From NCBI GenBank assembly GCA_037178675.1, contig JAYMGJ010000035.1, forward strand, positions 1 through 64,000: a stretch of DNA of 64,000 bases. The letters are read 5' to 3'. The DNA comes from Scleroderma bovista. Lineage: Eukaryota; Basidiomycota; Agaricomycetes; Boletales; Sclerodermataceae. A program made the translations under genes and the position numbers. The number at the start of each line of letters is the position of its first letter. Position 1 is the first letter of the stretch. The notes under the pieces are model-generated. The model ran no database searches. It saw only the letters and a list, made by a program, of their open reading frames with translations, and was not told the DNA's origin. Positions 32,418 through 44,835 of this stretch are shown one piece after another.

Positions 32418-34541
32418 ATGCCTGCTCCACAGCCTCCCTCGCTCGTTGAGGACCTGTCTCCTGCCCTCAGTGCAATGTTGAAGGGGAGCACCGAGAGTAC
32501 CCTACTTTCTCTTATCAAGAAGAACAAGGACACTCGCTATTTCTCTGAGTCGCCTGTCTTTTTGGGCTTTCATACTTCGCTACAAAATCTCAGGAAGGAA
32601 GGCGACCATGGGGACCGAGACGATGCGCTCATCGAGAGCTATTACTCTGCAATTCCACTAACAACCTATGACTCTTACGAGCCATTCGTGAAGACATTCC
32701 TTGAGAGCAATTGCCTAGAAAAAGATGTACGGAATATGTTTGCTCCAGGATTGCCTCATGGAATCGGCGTTACCAGTTCAACATCCAGTGGAAAGGCAAA
32801 GTATATCGCCCAATACAGCTATGGATCTGCCTCAAGCACTCGGAAGTTTACTTCCGGGAAAACTTGCCGATTCTTTTCCTTCATCTACCGTCAGATGATT
32901 AGCCTGCAGAATGACAATGGGGATACAATTAAGAAGCTCCCCGTTGGTGTAGCGACAGCCAATCTGTCCCGCATATGGGAAGGGTTGGACGTTGACCAAG
33001 ATCACCTAAATATCAAGTTGGCAAGTACGTACCTTTCCTTGGTTCCTTTCGAGGTCATTACACAGTGTCGTAGGTTCGTATACCTCTCCAAATGCCGTCG
33101 GCTTTATTAGCGAGTACCGATCATTCATGTTAACGCATACACTCTTCGCCTTGGCAGAACGTGAGGTCGAGATGATCTCAGTATACTTTAGCACTGCTAT
33201 CCTCGATATGATCCTATGGATGGAGGAAGAATGGGATACACTTATAGCATGCATCGGATCTGGTACACTCCCGGACTGGGAGGGAATCGATCCTGTCCGG
33301 GAATACCTCGAGGTAGCCACTTTTTTCATCTCAGGACCCCTTTGCTAAGGTTTCCACGTCGTTCAGCCTCACTTCCCTCCGCGTCCTGAACGTGCAGCAG
33401 AGCTTAATACCATCGGAAAAGCGACGGAACAGCCTGGCTGGTTGGTGAAAGTTTGGCCCATGCTCAGTGCGGTTTCCGCCATTGGGAGTGGTGTTTTCGC
33501 AACTGCCCTTCCGAAGGCAGGTCCGGTCATTTTTAGCCACTTGCGAAAACTTAGGTGGTCCCACAGATAAAGCACTATATCGGTCCAGATGTTAAGTTAC
33601 GCGGCCTTGGTTATTTTGCCAGTGAAGCTCCCATTGGTTTGGTTTACGACCCCTCGGACATGAATCTGTTCAAATTATTATCCACCGAATTTTTTGAATT
33701 CATTGATGTCACTAACGAGAGGACAGCATCTGGTCTTTTATGCCCAGTAAGCCCTTTCAAGTTACTCGTGCTCTCTCTAACCTGCTGTCAGTGGCAAGTC
33801 AACGTCAGGAAAATGTATGAAGTTGTAGTGACTGCCCACAAGGGACTGTGGCGTTACCCCATCGGAGACATCGTCGAGATTGCAGGCTTCGACCCCAATG
33901 ATGGTACACCCGTTGTGCGATTTGTCGAACGCCGAAAGTATGCCTCATCGTCATGCCCACATTTCCACACGGATTAATGTGAAACAGCTTCGTTACCCGG
34001 ATGGCAGGAGTCATATTGACCGAGAGTCACATCACAAACGCCATGTTAGCAGTGCAAGATAGACTAGGTTTAGCTGGCGAGTTTACGACTGTCATCGACG
34101 ACCACAGCGGATATCTTGGATACCTTATCGAAATTCAGGGTGACCTCAGTACGTTTTGTGGTCTCTTACTTAGACATGGTATTCACGGGCGCTACCTTCG
34201 ACAAAGATCCCAAGGCGGATGAGGCCCCAGCACGACTGTTGGCTGAATTTATCCGTCTAAACGAAGCGTTTAGACCAGCTCTTGATTCGAAGAGGATGAA
34301 ACCACCTACCATCCGAATATTAAAGACAGGGACGTTCACGGAATATAGGCGATGGAAGATGGATATGAACAAGTCCGGGCCAGGACAAGTGAAGGTGCCC
34401 GTTGTTATGTGGGACAACACAGCCCGGGAGTGGATATTTAAACGGGTCGAGAGGGAACTAGGCTCTGGACCTGTTCCTTCTGAAATTGTAAACACCAATG
34501 CATACGGCGGGGACCCCATCAGTGAATCAAGACGCAGTTGA
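32418..34541 (+). CDS. GH3-family acyl-acid amido synthetase
   Basis: GH3 enzymes adenylate a carboxylic acid (jasmonate or auxin in plants) and join it to an amino acid. Start MPAPQPPSLVEDLSPALSAM. Recognisable parts: the ATP/AMP loop GVTSSTSSGKAKYIAQY, LPVGVATANLSRIWEGLD, PPRPERAAELNTIGKATEQP, GWLVKVWPMLSAVSAIGSGV, IKHYIGPDVKLRGLGYFASE, APIGLVYDPSDMNLF, MYEVVVTAHKGLWRYPIGDI, RFVERR, GVILTESHITNAM and RILKTGTFTEYRRWKMD, stop near 34541. One intron (33517-33566) must be GC-AG (CCGAAG|GCAGGT...CACAG) to keep frame between ATALPK and IKHYIG. Plant and fungal GH3 share the fold; the fungal substrate is unknown. Confidence 0.88.
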
Positions 34542-35121
34542 AGGAGCCTGGCTTTCCACTACTCATATACTGGAATCTCTTTTTGTACTTATGTAACCGT
34601 TGTAGTCTTAGGAACCCCTGTTTTGGTGGCACATGGTGCGTGCCAAAAGACTGCCAGCACATTGATCTTGACCTTGCTTGACCTTATGAGACTGATGTCT
34701 TGTGCAGAGCATTGATGTCTAGGAATCACGCACATTCACCACTGTTTGATGCCCACGAACAGCGATCATGTCCTTTCAGTATTCCCTCCTTGGCAAGGTG
34801 TCCTCGCAATCAACCACTGGTGTGGACTGCGTAGAGAGGGCGCTGCCTCTGGGAAATGAATAGATGAAGCACATGCCACAGGAATGACCTACGGTCCTAA
34901 CAGTCGCATGCTCGAGCTGGGAAAAGGCATCTTCGCAAGGTTACATACATCAATTGGAGAGTCGCTGGCTATCTCAGGGGGTATGTATTCAAGCACAATC
35001 TCCAAAAGTGAAACTGAATCCCACCAGACGTAGCTGCCTTGTAAATAGTATTAAAAATATTACCGCAAGATCAACTGTACAACATCAGATCCAAGAAATA
35101 ATGGAAAGCCCATATAAATAC
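34542..35121. other. Convergent intergenic region
   Basis: About 580 bp between the 3' ends of GH3 (+) and the copper ATPase (-). I see no open frame of interest, RNA gene or repeat. Confidence 0.4.
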
Positions 35122-38100
35122 TCATACAGATTCGCTCATTTCCATTGAAAGTGGCGAATACCTAGCGGAAGACCTCCATCTTGCCCAAATTGGTACACTC
35201 AACGAATCCCAGAGCTCCCCTACTGTATCCATCGCACTATCCCAAAAAGTGTCCTTCCTTATCTCCTCTCTAGACATGACGCTTGACCGGGGTCGTATCC
35301 ACCACCGCAACATCAACGAACTCGTTACAACACTCACAGAGGAGAACGCCATCGCAGCGCCAGCCATCATCGGATGCAAATACAGACCAAATGGAAGGAA
35401 TAACCCCATCGCAAGTGGGATACCAAGAACATTGTAGATGCATGCCCAAACAAGGTTACGGCGGATAGTGACGAAGATGCTACGCGAAAGGTCAAGCGCT
35501 GCGATGACGTCGAGGAGATCGGACCGCATGAGAACAATGTCCGCTGCCTCCATTGCAACTGAAGTGCCCGACGAGAGGGCAATGCCAACAGTAGCCGCAA
35601 CCAATGCAGGGGAGTCATTGATGCCATCTCCGACCTTCAAGTATGCTGTTAACCACTGACAAAGCTAGAAGAGGTACTAAAGCACATACCATCGCAACCC
35701 CGCCATCCTCTCTGTTCATGAGGTCCGTGATGAACGAAGCTTTGCCTTTCGGACTCATGTTCGCCCACACTAGCTCCGGTTTAACCCCAACTTGTTTCGC
35801 GACAGCAACCGCTGTTTTCATTCCGTCACCGGTCATAATACTCACCTCAATGCCCATATCCCGGAGGACCTTGATGGCTCGCGCAGATGTGGCTTTGGGC
35901 ACATCAGAAAGCGATACTGCGAGTAAAGGTGCTACCTTCGAAGATCCCCGTGCCATAGAAACGTATATAACAGTGCGTGCGAGTTCGCTTTCTTGGGCCT
36001 CATAATTAGAAAGAACCGATGGCAGCCGAGTTGCGTCAGACTCGGTGACGAAATTGGCGTTGCCTATGAGAAGGGTATACTTCGCTCCGGAAAAACGCAA
36101 GATCGCCCTGACGCCAGCGCCAGTAATGCTCTCGAACACATCCACATCCACATCTGGTAGCATGAGACCACTGCGTCTCAAGAGTTCCTTGCCATGGACA
36201 GCGATAGCCTTGGCCAAGGGATGCTCTGACCGCCCCTCTGTTGCGGAGACCATCGCGATAACAGCCGCACGTGTCGTAATCCCATCGACACACATACTCG
36301 AAAGTGAGTGAGGGTCTTCCTCGAGAGATGAATCAGAATTGCCGGAGGCTGGCACCCAAGCCATTCCCGCAACGTTCAGTTTACCTTCCGTCACAGTGCC
36401 CGTTTTGTCGAGGACGACGTGCTTGACCGATTGGCTGGCTTCCAAAGCTCCTGCACTCTTGATGAGAATCCCATTTTGGGCGCCAACACCAGTCCCGACC
36501 ATGATAGCGGTTGGAGTGCTCAGACCCAACGCACACGGGCAAGCAACGACTACGACCGAAATGCACATCTGCATACAGACAGCAGCGCGACTCGCCCCAT
36601 GTCGATGAAATATTTTTGGCAACGCATCCTCGCTCATGATATTTGCCAACAGCATCCAAGCCAAGAACGTGACAACAGCAAGGGTTATGACCACAGGGAC
36701 AAAAATGCCGGCGACACGATCTACGAACGTTTGTATGGGAGCTTTCGACGTTTGTGCTTCTTCAACGAGCTTGACGATCTGCGCCAGTGCAGTGTCTTTG
36801 CCTGCACGAGTGACGACCATGTCGAACGTCCCAAGACCGTTGACAGTGCCACCGATCACTGCGTCCCCAGGTTGCTTCGCCACAGGAACTGGCTCTCCGG
36901 TCACAGCACTCTCGTCCACAGTAGATGATCCCTTTATCACTGTTCCGTCCGCAGGTATCTTGTCACCTGGGACAAGTTTCACTATGTCTCCTGCCTGGAC
37001 CAGCTCAGTTGGGATGCGCTTTTCCTGATTGCATACTGGCGCGTCCGTGTAAATGATGGCCATGGATGGCGTGAGAGACATCAGATCAGTCAGAGCTGCA
37101 CTAGTCTTGCCTTTAGCCCGGTTCTCCAACCAACGCCCAAGTGAAACGAACATGACGAGCATAGTACTCGTGTCAAAGAAGAGACTAGGGCGGAAATCGG
37201 GGGTGTTATTGAAGGCAGCGAAAAGGAGGGAAATGAGCGAGTAGAAGTACGCTGCTGATGTGCCAAGCATTACGAGGACGTCCATGGTGGCGGTACCATG
37301 CTTGAGTGCCTTGTATGCGTTACGATGGAATATTTGCCCGACCCAGAATTGAGCAGGTGTTGTCAGAGCAAGGATGACGACGTCGCCCAAATATATTCCA
37401 TTGAAGAGTTGGACACCGATTATCGGTCGCAGAAAGGATATGTGTGGTGCGATCATGCTCAAGAAGAAAACCGGGACCGCAAAATAGGAACTCCACTTGA
37501 AGCGACCCCACCATTCTTGCACTTCTTTCGTTCGAGCGAGCGAGCGTTTCTGAGTGGCATCTTCTTGGTCAGAGAGAATTGCGTCGAATCCCATTTCCTC
37601 GATATATTCCACTATCTCTCGTGGGCCGACCACGTCTGGTTCAAGAGAAATCTTGGCTGTCTCCGTAGCCAGCGATACTGTAGCGGTCTTGACGCCTGGT
37701 ATTTCGCGCAAGCCATTTTCAACCGTATTTACACATGACGAACATGTCATGCCATATATTCGAAGAGTGACAGCATCGGTAGGAGCCATTACAATGAGCG
37801 TGGCATCGAAGCCCATGTCAGAGATCTCCTGCGTAGGTGTGTCAATACGTACATGGCGGACAAGACAGAGTTAACTGACGTTGATGATTTTCTCTGGAGT
37901 CCACACGGAGGGATCGTATTCAACGACACCTCGTTCAGCGAGGAGTGCCACCTTAATGGAATATATACCGGGCTGCGAACGAAGCATCCCTTCAATCGAC
38001 TGGATTCATTAGTCGTATTTGATATCTAGTGACCCAACCCACTCACCTCTACACATGCGCCACATGTCATGCCCTCTATTCGAAGCTCACATCTCCCAGA

Positions 38101-38211
38101 CGTACTACTTCGAGAAAGCGATAGCTGGTCGTCGACCATCGGGAGCTCGCCACTGGCTTCATCTCGTTTGGTCCCGCCGAAAGGACTGGGGAGGAATGTC
38201 GTTGTGGACAT
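35122..38211 (-). CDS. CCC2: Copper-transporting P1B-type ATPase (Ccc2/ATP7-like)
   Basis: Pumps Cu(I) into the late Golgi for loading of secreted cuproenzymes (multicopper oxidases, laccases, Fet3). Two N-terminal HMA domains with copper cysteines (GMTCGAC in exon 1, GMTCSSC near 37740); eight expected membrane segments with the transport motif CPC in [17 protein letters not shown]; actuator TGEPVPV; phosphorylation site [10 protein letters not shown]; a P1B His-Pro motif (SEHPLAKA); ATP-hinge MTGDGMKTA and [10 protein letters not shown], the last split by an intron (VAM|VGDGIND). Start [20 protein letters not shown] at 38211, stop 35122-35124. Two HMA domains is the usual fungal count. Its C-terminus is short and lacks dileucine-like signals that I can identify. 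Confidence 0.95.
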
Positions 38212-38886
38212 AATGGAACGAGAGCGTGGATAAGCGCAGTGCCAGTGTCGGCTAAGAGAACCGCTGCACTGTGCAGTGCAGTGGTCTAAACCGGCGTGTT
38301 AGCGAATGTCGTTTCTTTTTTGTCCTGTCTGTTGTTTGAACTTTTGAACGCGCTATTGATCAGCCGCTTACATAATGGCAGTGCCAGTCTCTGACCTTTC
38401 CGTTCCACCAAGGTATCCACTCAAGTCCTCCGTCAAACATACTTGTATGACACGGCTGCCACCGATCCAATCACAATTGTCGTGCTTCTGAATACATCCC
38501 CTTGTTTCAAGTTAATTCCCGCTGGTGGCATGCATATCTGAGGCCGTTGCTGTGTAATGGCGCGCTACTTCCACTTCATGGCGCAGTCCATTGGTAATAA
38601 GGTGCGTGGTGACATTGAGTACAGGGCGTAAGTGGGTCTGGTTGCTATACCTTTCTTGACTGGTGGAAAGCCTCCAAAAGTCGCCCCCCTTATACTACCG
38701 TTCAGTATCAGTCCATAACAGGATTCAACGAAACCCATGTAAGTATACATTTACCATCCTTGCTGTCCTGAGTGCCATGTCCTGTCGTAACTATTCAAGT
38801 TGCATTGTACACAACCGTCAGTCTTTCACCATATCAATGCATCGTTATGAAACTGATGTAGACATTGCTTGTGCTAGGACATACAT
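38212..38886. other. Divergent intergenic region
   Basis: About 675 bp between the copper ATPase (-) and the first GTPase gene (+). Near 38260 there is a short near-palindrome of CTGCAC/GTGCAG words. A longer open frame upstream of 38887 reads into the GTPase start but has no motif. No RNA gene seen. Confidence 0.4.
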
Positions 38887-39737
38887 GTGTTTTTTGTCCC
38901 AACTATTCAACCGACGTGCGCGGAAGTCGGCTAGATCGACGGTACATGCGCCAAAACCAGTTCCTACATTCACAGAGAACGATATTATAATCGTGTGAGT
39001 ACATTTCGCATCCATCGGCTCTCTAATACCCGATTTCTATACAGACTGGTGGGGCCATCTGGCTCTGGAAAGAGTTCGGTATGGTCCTTTCGGGTTTGCT
39101 TATTTTCAAGCTGACATCCACTAGTTCATCAATAAGGCTGTAGGAAGTGATGTTGCGGGTGTGGGCCACCGACTATTCCCATTCACCAGCGGAATCAAAA
39201 CCACAAGAATAACCAATGACTCCAAACTCTCGAACGTTGTTCTGGTGGACACGCGCAGTTTCGACGATACTGAAAACTCTGGTGCTCGTATTTTGCGAGA
39301 GGTTTCTGACTGGCTTAATGAAGCGTGAGAACATTCTTATAACCCACATATTTCCTGAGATTGGGAAACCACGTCTTAGCTGCCAGACGAACATTCTCCT
39401 GTCGGCCATACTCTGTTTTCATCGTATATCGGACAATCGAGTCGCAGCTAACCATATAACGGCGGACCCCTTGAAACATCTCTCTATGTTTCGAAAACTG
39501 TGCGGAAATGAGCCGGAATCTCGGATCGTCCTAACTACGACAATGTGGGACGAGGTCCAGGAAACGGTGGGAAAGAATAGGCTTGTGGAACTCGAGTCCA
39601 CTCACTGGAAGACGATGATCGAACGCGGGTCCACAACTTTCCGTTACTGGAACACCCAGGAATCAGCCAGAGAGCTCTTGCAAATGGTTGCCAAGCAGAC
39701 AGCTCAACGTGGTAGAACTCAGACGTCACGGGGTTAA
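38887..39737 (+). CDS. AIG1-like P-loop GTPase, copy A (altered G3 motif)
   Basis: Belongs to the fungal family of AIG1/septin-like small GTPases common in agaricomycetes, function unknown. Exons joined at ATCGT|gtgagt, TTCG|gtatgg and GAAGC|gtgaga give NDIIIVLVGPSGSGKSSFIN (P-loop), RLFPFTSGIKTT, NVVLVDTRSFDDTENSGARI, LREVSDWLNEA, ILCFHRISDNRVAANH, FRKLCGNEPESRIVLTTTMW and SARELLQMVAKQTAQ. The G3/switch II motif, DTPG in copy B, is DTRS here, so the glycine that contacts the gamma-phosphate is lost; GTP hydrolysis or switching is probably impaired. The start at 38887 is the last in-frame ATG before the P-loop exon. It ends without the coiled-coil tail of copy B. Confidence 0.75.
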
Positions 39738-40730
39738 AGAGTTTGTGTTGAAATCTCGTCTGGAATCCCTGACAAAGATGTAGCTCAGTAAAGGGACAAT
39801 TTTTCAATAGCAGAAGCCAGGACGCCTTTGGAAGAAAGCGTAGTATGTAGTACATCAAATAACTTATGATATTCACCTTGGACGACTAGAGAGCCCTATG
39901 TCACCTCTCGAAGTTAGTTATATCATCTTCTATTGGACCTGATACTGGCAGCGAGTATTATTATATGGTGCAAGCAGTGCACATAACTACTCTCCTAGAG
40001 GAACGACTACGAAGAGAGTCTGACTCTGGCTTATTAGGCTACACCTCACTGATCGTAATAAATCAGACCTCCACATCAAACCAGTATCCAGAACGAACCA
40101 GCTTGTTTCCGGGCTGACTCATATATCGACGTAGGTTACTAGCTTTGCTATCAACTCGCCAGAGGTGCGGAGGATGTTCGGAGTCTCGGACAGGATGGAC
40201 AAAATTTTGGCACAAGACAAAATGCTATTCTCGCTTGTTGCCTGTACAGATTAGTAGTCCCAGCCGGTAGTAATAACTGGTCTCCCCTAGGCAGACCCAA
40301 TGAGAAGGAAGATAGTCGTTCCTTCAAACAGAGCAGTAGGGCTACCACAACTATAGCTAGAGCAAAACTACGGGCAAATTACAGGCCGAGCGTCAATTCG
40401 GGAAGACCGTCGTGGGACTGACTCGGAATCTACCAATTTCCACGTGCCAGGTCTTATTAGTGTTACACATGACACGACTACCCGCCCAGACTGGCCGAAG
40501 GAACTAGTATGTCAATTGTTCACCTGGTTTGTGAATGAGATGGTGCGCATGGAGACCACGCGATTTAGGCATGCTGCTGCGACACCCTAGGGACCGTCAC
40601 ACATTGCCGTTCAACTTGGATCCCACCTCTACAGCCTCAGGAGTCTCATTCGACACCGTCATTGGAATTCTTCATCGGTGTGTTTATCTCCCGGGATGAA
40701 ATGTGACCTGTGCGTTGACGCACATCTCAG
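39738..40730. other. Region between the two GTPase genes
   Basis: About 1 kb. It has short open stretches (for example VTHDTTTRPDWPKELVCQLF near 40465-40525, plus strand) that look like former coding sequence, but I do not recognise a family. No third GTPase copy is visible. Confidence 0.4.
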
Positions 40731-41776
40731 ATGACGCCGGGTGCTCCACGTACTGTGCCCTTGACGGATATAACTCCCAATGACATCGTAATTGCGTGAG
40801 TCAGAAATACTCCTACGGACAGTGGGTGAGCCTAATGACCTAATGAATTGCGACCACAAAGGACGATGGGACCCACAGGTTCCGGAAAGAGCTCCGTAAG
40901 TCTTCAAGGCTTACACTTCTTTTGATTTGTAACGCCACCTGCATAGTTCATCAGCAAGGCTACTGGGATTCAGGAAGCCATCGTAGGGCACAACTTGATT
41001 TCAAAGACGTCCGAAATCTCGGCCGTGAGGTATATGGACAACGAGAATGACCTGTCGTTGGTTCTCATCGACACACCGGGTCTTGATAACACCTTCAAAG
41101 GCGATTCCGAGGTCTTGAACATGATTACCGAGTGGTTATGCAATATGTAAGGTCCTCCGATAACTAGTTCTTTAGCTCACTATCATTTAGGAAGGGAAAA
41201 GGCTTCTTTGTCACTGGTATCCTCTATTTTCATAGGATAACAGACAATCGCATCCATGGAATCCCAGCGAGGGACTTATTTGTTTTTAAAGACATTTGTG
41301 GTGGCTTCCAAGAAGTCTTGAGGAAAACCACCCTGACAACTACGATGTGGGATGAGGTGGACGAGGTGGTTGGGCAAAGAAGGCTAACGGAGCTCCGGTC
41401 CTCTGTGATCTGGAAGGCGATGGTCAAATATATGAATGATCAAGACTCCGCGAAACGACTGATCCAGGAAGTCATCCGCAGGGGTAGGGAGACACATCAG
41501 GAAACATTGCTATATGGACCCTCGGTTCCGCCTAGTAATAGGCAATTACTCTCGCAATTGGAAACCCTCGCAGAGCGGCAGCTGGAAGTTCTCCGCAGTA
41601 TTAATGCCGAAAGAAGATCACCCACGGGTCCAGGTACTCTCCAGGAGCTTGAATCTGAGTACGAGAAACTGCGGGGCAAGATGGATGAGCTATGGCGTCA
41701 GATCCATGGCAAGTCAATGTGGGGATATTTTACGGGCTACTTATCCCGGCTACGTCGCTTCTTGACCCGTAGATAG
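40731..41776 (+). CDS. AIG1-like P-loop GTPase, copy B, with coiled-coil tail
   Basis: Second member of the tandem pair. Start MTPGAPRTVPLTDITPNDIV at 40731. Exons joined at ATTGC|gtgagt, TCC|gtaagt and AATAT|gtaagg give MGPTGSGKSSFISKATG (P-loop), DLSLVLIDTPGLDNTFKGDS (intact G3), EVLNMITEWLCNMKGKGFFV, TGILYFHRITDNRIHGIPAR, LTTTMWDEVDEVVGQRR. As in relatives, the G4 site reads TTMWDE and not NKxD. The C-terminal 100 residues are charged coiled coil (LLSQLETLAERQLEVLRSIN, LQELESEYEKLRGKMDELWR) and end in a basic aromatic segment (MWGYFTGYLSRLRRFLTRR) that could bind a membrane. Stop 41774-41776. Confidence 0.82.
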
Positions 41777-42176
41777 GCATGTCTACGGGAATCCAGGCTT
41801 CTTCTCACTCTACACTGTCCGTGAGAGTCACTGGCTGAGTGCGAAACAAAAATTTAGCATAACCTTGATCTCCTCACTCAGTGACAGGCTACATGATACA
41901 GTATTCAACAATTAGGCTGACAACCAATCTTTTTTTCCTTGTCAGAAGATTGAGAAAGGTTTGCTGTGACAGCTTAGTAGCTGGAGAAGATAAGGTAACC
42001 CAGGACAAACAGCAGCCTCTAAGACTAAGATTTCTGTTCCAATACCTGTCACTGCATCCAGGAGTAAATGATGCACTTGCTGTTGAGCCAAAATTACATT
42101 TCAGATATCATTTTTTCGTGGTTCATATACAAGCACTCGGGCATAATCGCAGTAGTTCGAATACAAACCAACTAGA
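41777..42176. other. Convergent intergenic region
   Basis: About 400 bp, AT-rich, between the end of GTPase B (+) and the end of Vps5 (-). I see nothing in it. Confidence 0.4.
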
Positions 42177-44614
42177 TCAAGCACTTGCAGGCCTCGCAGC
42201 CAATCCTCCATGCTCGTGACCTGCAGCAGGCACACGGCTCAACAATAGCTGCTGGTAGTTCTCCCAGGCACCAATGAGCTACAGATGTTCCGATGAGTGT
42301 ACATCATATTCAGCAATGTCGATGCTACTCACCTCTTTTTGGCGGGAGATCATGCCATCCAAAAACGTTTGTAGGGAGATTTTGAAATCCTCTACCCGCT
42401 CCTGCTCAAACCTTGCCATCTCCGATTTGATTAGTTTGGAGCACTGGTCAAACTCATGTTTTGTGTCCAAAGCCCGTCTTTCAGCCTAAAGATGATTTAG
42501 GAGCCTATCACGAGTAACAGTGTACCCACTTGCCTCAGCGACTAGGCTAACGGTGTGCCCTACCCTATCAGTAGGAAGGCGCCCCTGTGCCTTGGCTCGG
42601 TCATGCATCTGCCTCGCGCGACGGACTTCAGCATCGGCATTTTGCCAGCTCGTATAAGTCCGTATCCGGGAGTTGAAAGCCATCTATACATATAAATCTC
42701 GATCACAATCTGCGCAAGAAAGCCACTCACTCGAACGGAACTGACGAGCCTCGAGTATTCGTCAGCTACGTGGTCATGAGCCTCTTCCCCTGAATCAGAC
42801 TAGGTGACGCTTACCTGTGCTCATCAGAGTAATTATATCCTGCTGAGACTGTGTACTCTGAGCCTCTGCTGCTACATTCTTCACGTCAGCTAGAGCGGCG
42901 AAGGAATTTCTGAGTTGCAGTCCCAACTCAGACGCAGACAACTCTGAAATAGCAGTGGCGAAATCTTTCGTAGCTACAGCAAGTTCTACGTCACGATAGT
43001 TATTTGTCAGGAAGGCTTGGATAGAATGGATACAAACCAGCTCGATGCTTTGCTACAATATCAATTGACTTCACGAGGCCACGTAATTGAGATTCGAGGC
43101 CATCGAGATATGCACGTTGTTTGTCAAACCACTAGAAAAGAACCATTAAGGCAAGCACAGTGGCTCTCACTTCACGCACCTCATCCGTTTCATGGAAACG
43201 CGGCCCAGTCAATGTTTGACCGATAGACGCCATGAGACCACCTTTCTCATGCGCAGAATCCGCTTTTCTGTGTTTAATCTACAATTCATAACCTTTGTGT
43301 CAGCATTAAATCTGGTATTGCATAAATCACACCAACGTCTAGAGCGAACGTATCACTCTCGAGGAAAAATCTGAGATCCGAGTCTTTCGCAAGGACAGGG
43401 TGATTGGCCATTTTTTGTATACACTTCTCAAGTGCCAGTCGCCGTTGCTGCACGAAGTTCTCGTCAAATCGGCCGAAGGTATTTTTCTCGGGTACGGGAG
43501 GTACGATGACGCCGGGGTTGTTCATCGAAAGCGCTTCGTAGAGCCAAAGAAAGTCGGAGTATCTGCGAAGGACAGAGAACGAGGATTTCGAATACAATGG
43601 AGACGACGTCTATGGGAAATCTAAGCATGCTCGTCAATGTAAAGCTCGATGAACGTACGCGGGTGTGCACTGTGTACATGATGAACGATCGGATAGGGTC
43701 GCCAACTTTCTGTGGGTCATCCACGGAAATCACAAACAATGGTGGAATGGAACCATTGCTATGTGTCGCAACTGGAGACGAGACAGATGGCTAAATACAC
43801 TCAGCGAACTAGTATGTTTGTTAACTAAAGCACAAACTTGGACTGAACTGGCTCGATCTGCACTCTTACTTCGGAATTTGACTGTCTGGCCAATGGGGGT
43901 ATCGTCGTCGTCATCTTCGACCGCAGTTGCGGCGGTAGGAGAGGGAGAGGTGAATGTAGGGACATGACCTTTACTTTCCCAAGATGATTGCCAACCACCA
44001 TGGGCATCATCCTGAAACACAACACTAGAAAATGCTTGGCTGAGACGTGGGGACGGTGGCCGTTCCAATGGTGATCCTATTATGTGCTCGGGGATCGGGG
44101 ATTGCCCTTGGGGGAAAGATGGTTGATCTTGAGACGAGAGCAAAGCTGGTTTCGTATCTGAGGCATCATCTGCTAATGTCGGGCGCAAAGAAGAGTCGCT
44201 GCTCTTTCTGGACGAAGGATGAGGTTCTCTGACCACTTTGGAATGATCGTCTGCGCTAGGTGTGAATATCCCGAAGCCTGGCTTATGAGGAGTTGTGTCA
44301 GCCTCGATTTCCGTGCGAATGATGTGGGGGATTTTCTCCTCTTCATGGTCATCAACTGTGCGTGCCGCGGCATCCAGAGGGTCAATGGTAGCTGTCTCCT
44401 CAATGGGGGTAGTAAACTGCTCAACAGTGGATGCGGGGCTATGTTCGTCCGCAAAGCCAGACTTGAAATAGTCGACCTGGTCGCGTGAGGAGCCTTGGCC
44501 GAAACTTGCCCAAGGATCAGGTGAGTCTGGACGTGCCTGTGCGAACGGGTCTGCGAACGGGTTGTCTTCAAGTACGTTTCTTGACGAGGCGAGCAAGTCG
44601 TCGAACCCATCCAT
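42177..44614 (-). CDS. VPS5: Sorting nexin Vps5 (SNX1/2-like), PX-BAR
   Basis: SNX-BAR subunit of the retromer coat that recycles cargo from endosome to Golgi. Start MDGFDDLLASSRNVLEDNPF at 44614, an acidic disordered N-terminus, then the PX domain: PPLFVISVDDPQKVGDPIRS, FSVLRRYSDFLWLYEALSMN (RRYSDF holds the PI3P-binding Arg), VPPVPEKNTFGRFDENFVQQ, RRLALEKCIQKMANHPVLAK, DLRFFLES. The BAR half follows (MASIGQTLTGPRFHETDE, RMHDRAK-like helices, ARFEQERVEDFKISLQTFLD) and ends LIGAWENYQQLLLSRVP...RPASA at 42177-42179. Intact through many introns. A decayed copy of one exon lies at 30722-30810. Located 222 bp from Mvp1, another SNX-BAR, on the same strand. Confidence 0.9.
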
Positions 44615-44835
44615 AATGTAACGGACGTAATAGTGAGAGTTAGGCGGAACAGACGTCTGACCTGTAGGAACGACAATTGTTCCGGATACTCGTAGTACTC
44701 AAGCTGGAGGTTTCCAGCCTTGTGATAAGGATGCGACTTTATGCGTCCATAAAAGCATAGTGGTTAGTAAGTAGTGGTCTAACTACCTTTATCATATGTA
44801 CGGTAGTATTAGCACTATGACGAGCGAATGTCATC

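Noticed and set aside
39998..40040. Similarity to 25120-25165 (gaggaacgact, acgaagagagtctg)
   Set aside because: About 35 bp with a 9-bp rearrangement and no extension on either side; too short to call a dispersed repeat.
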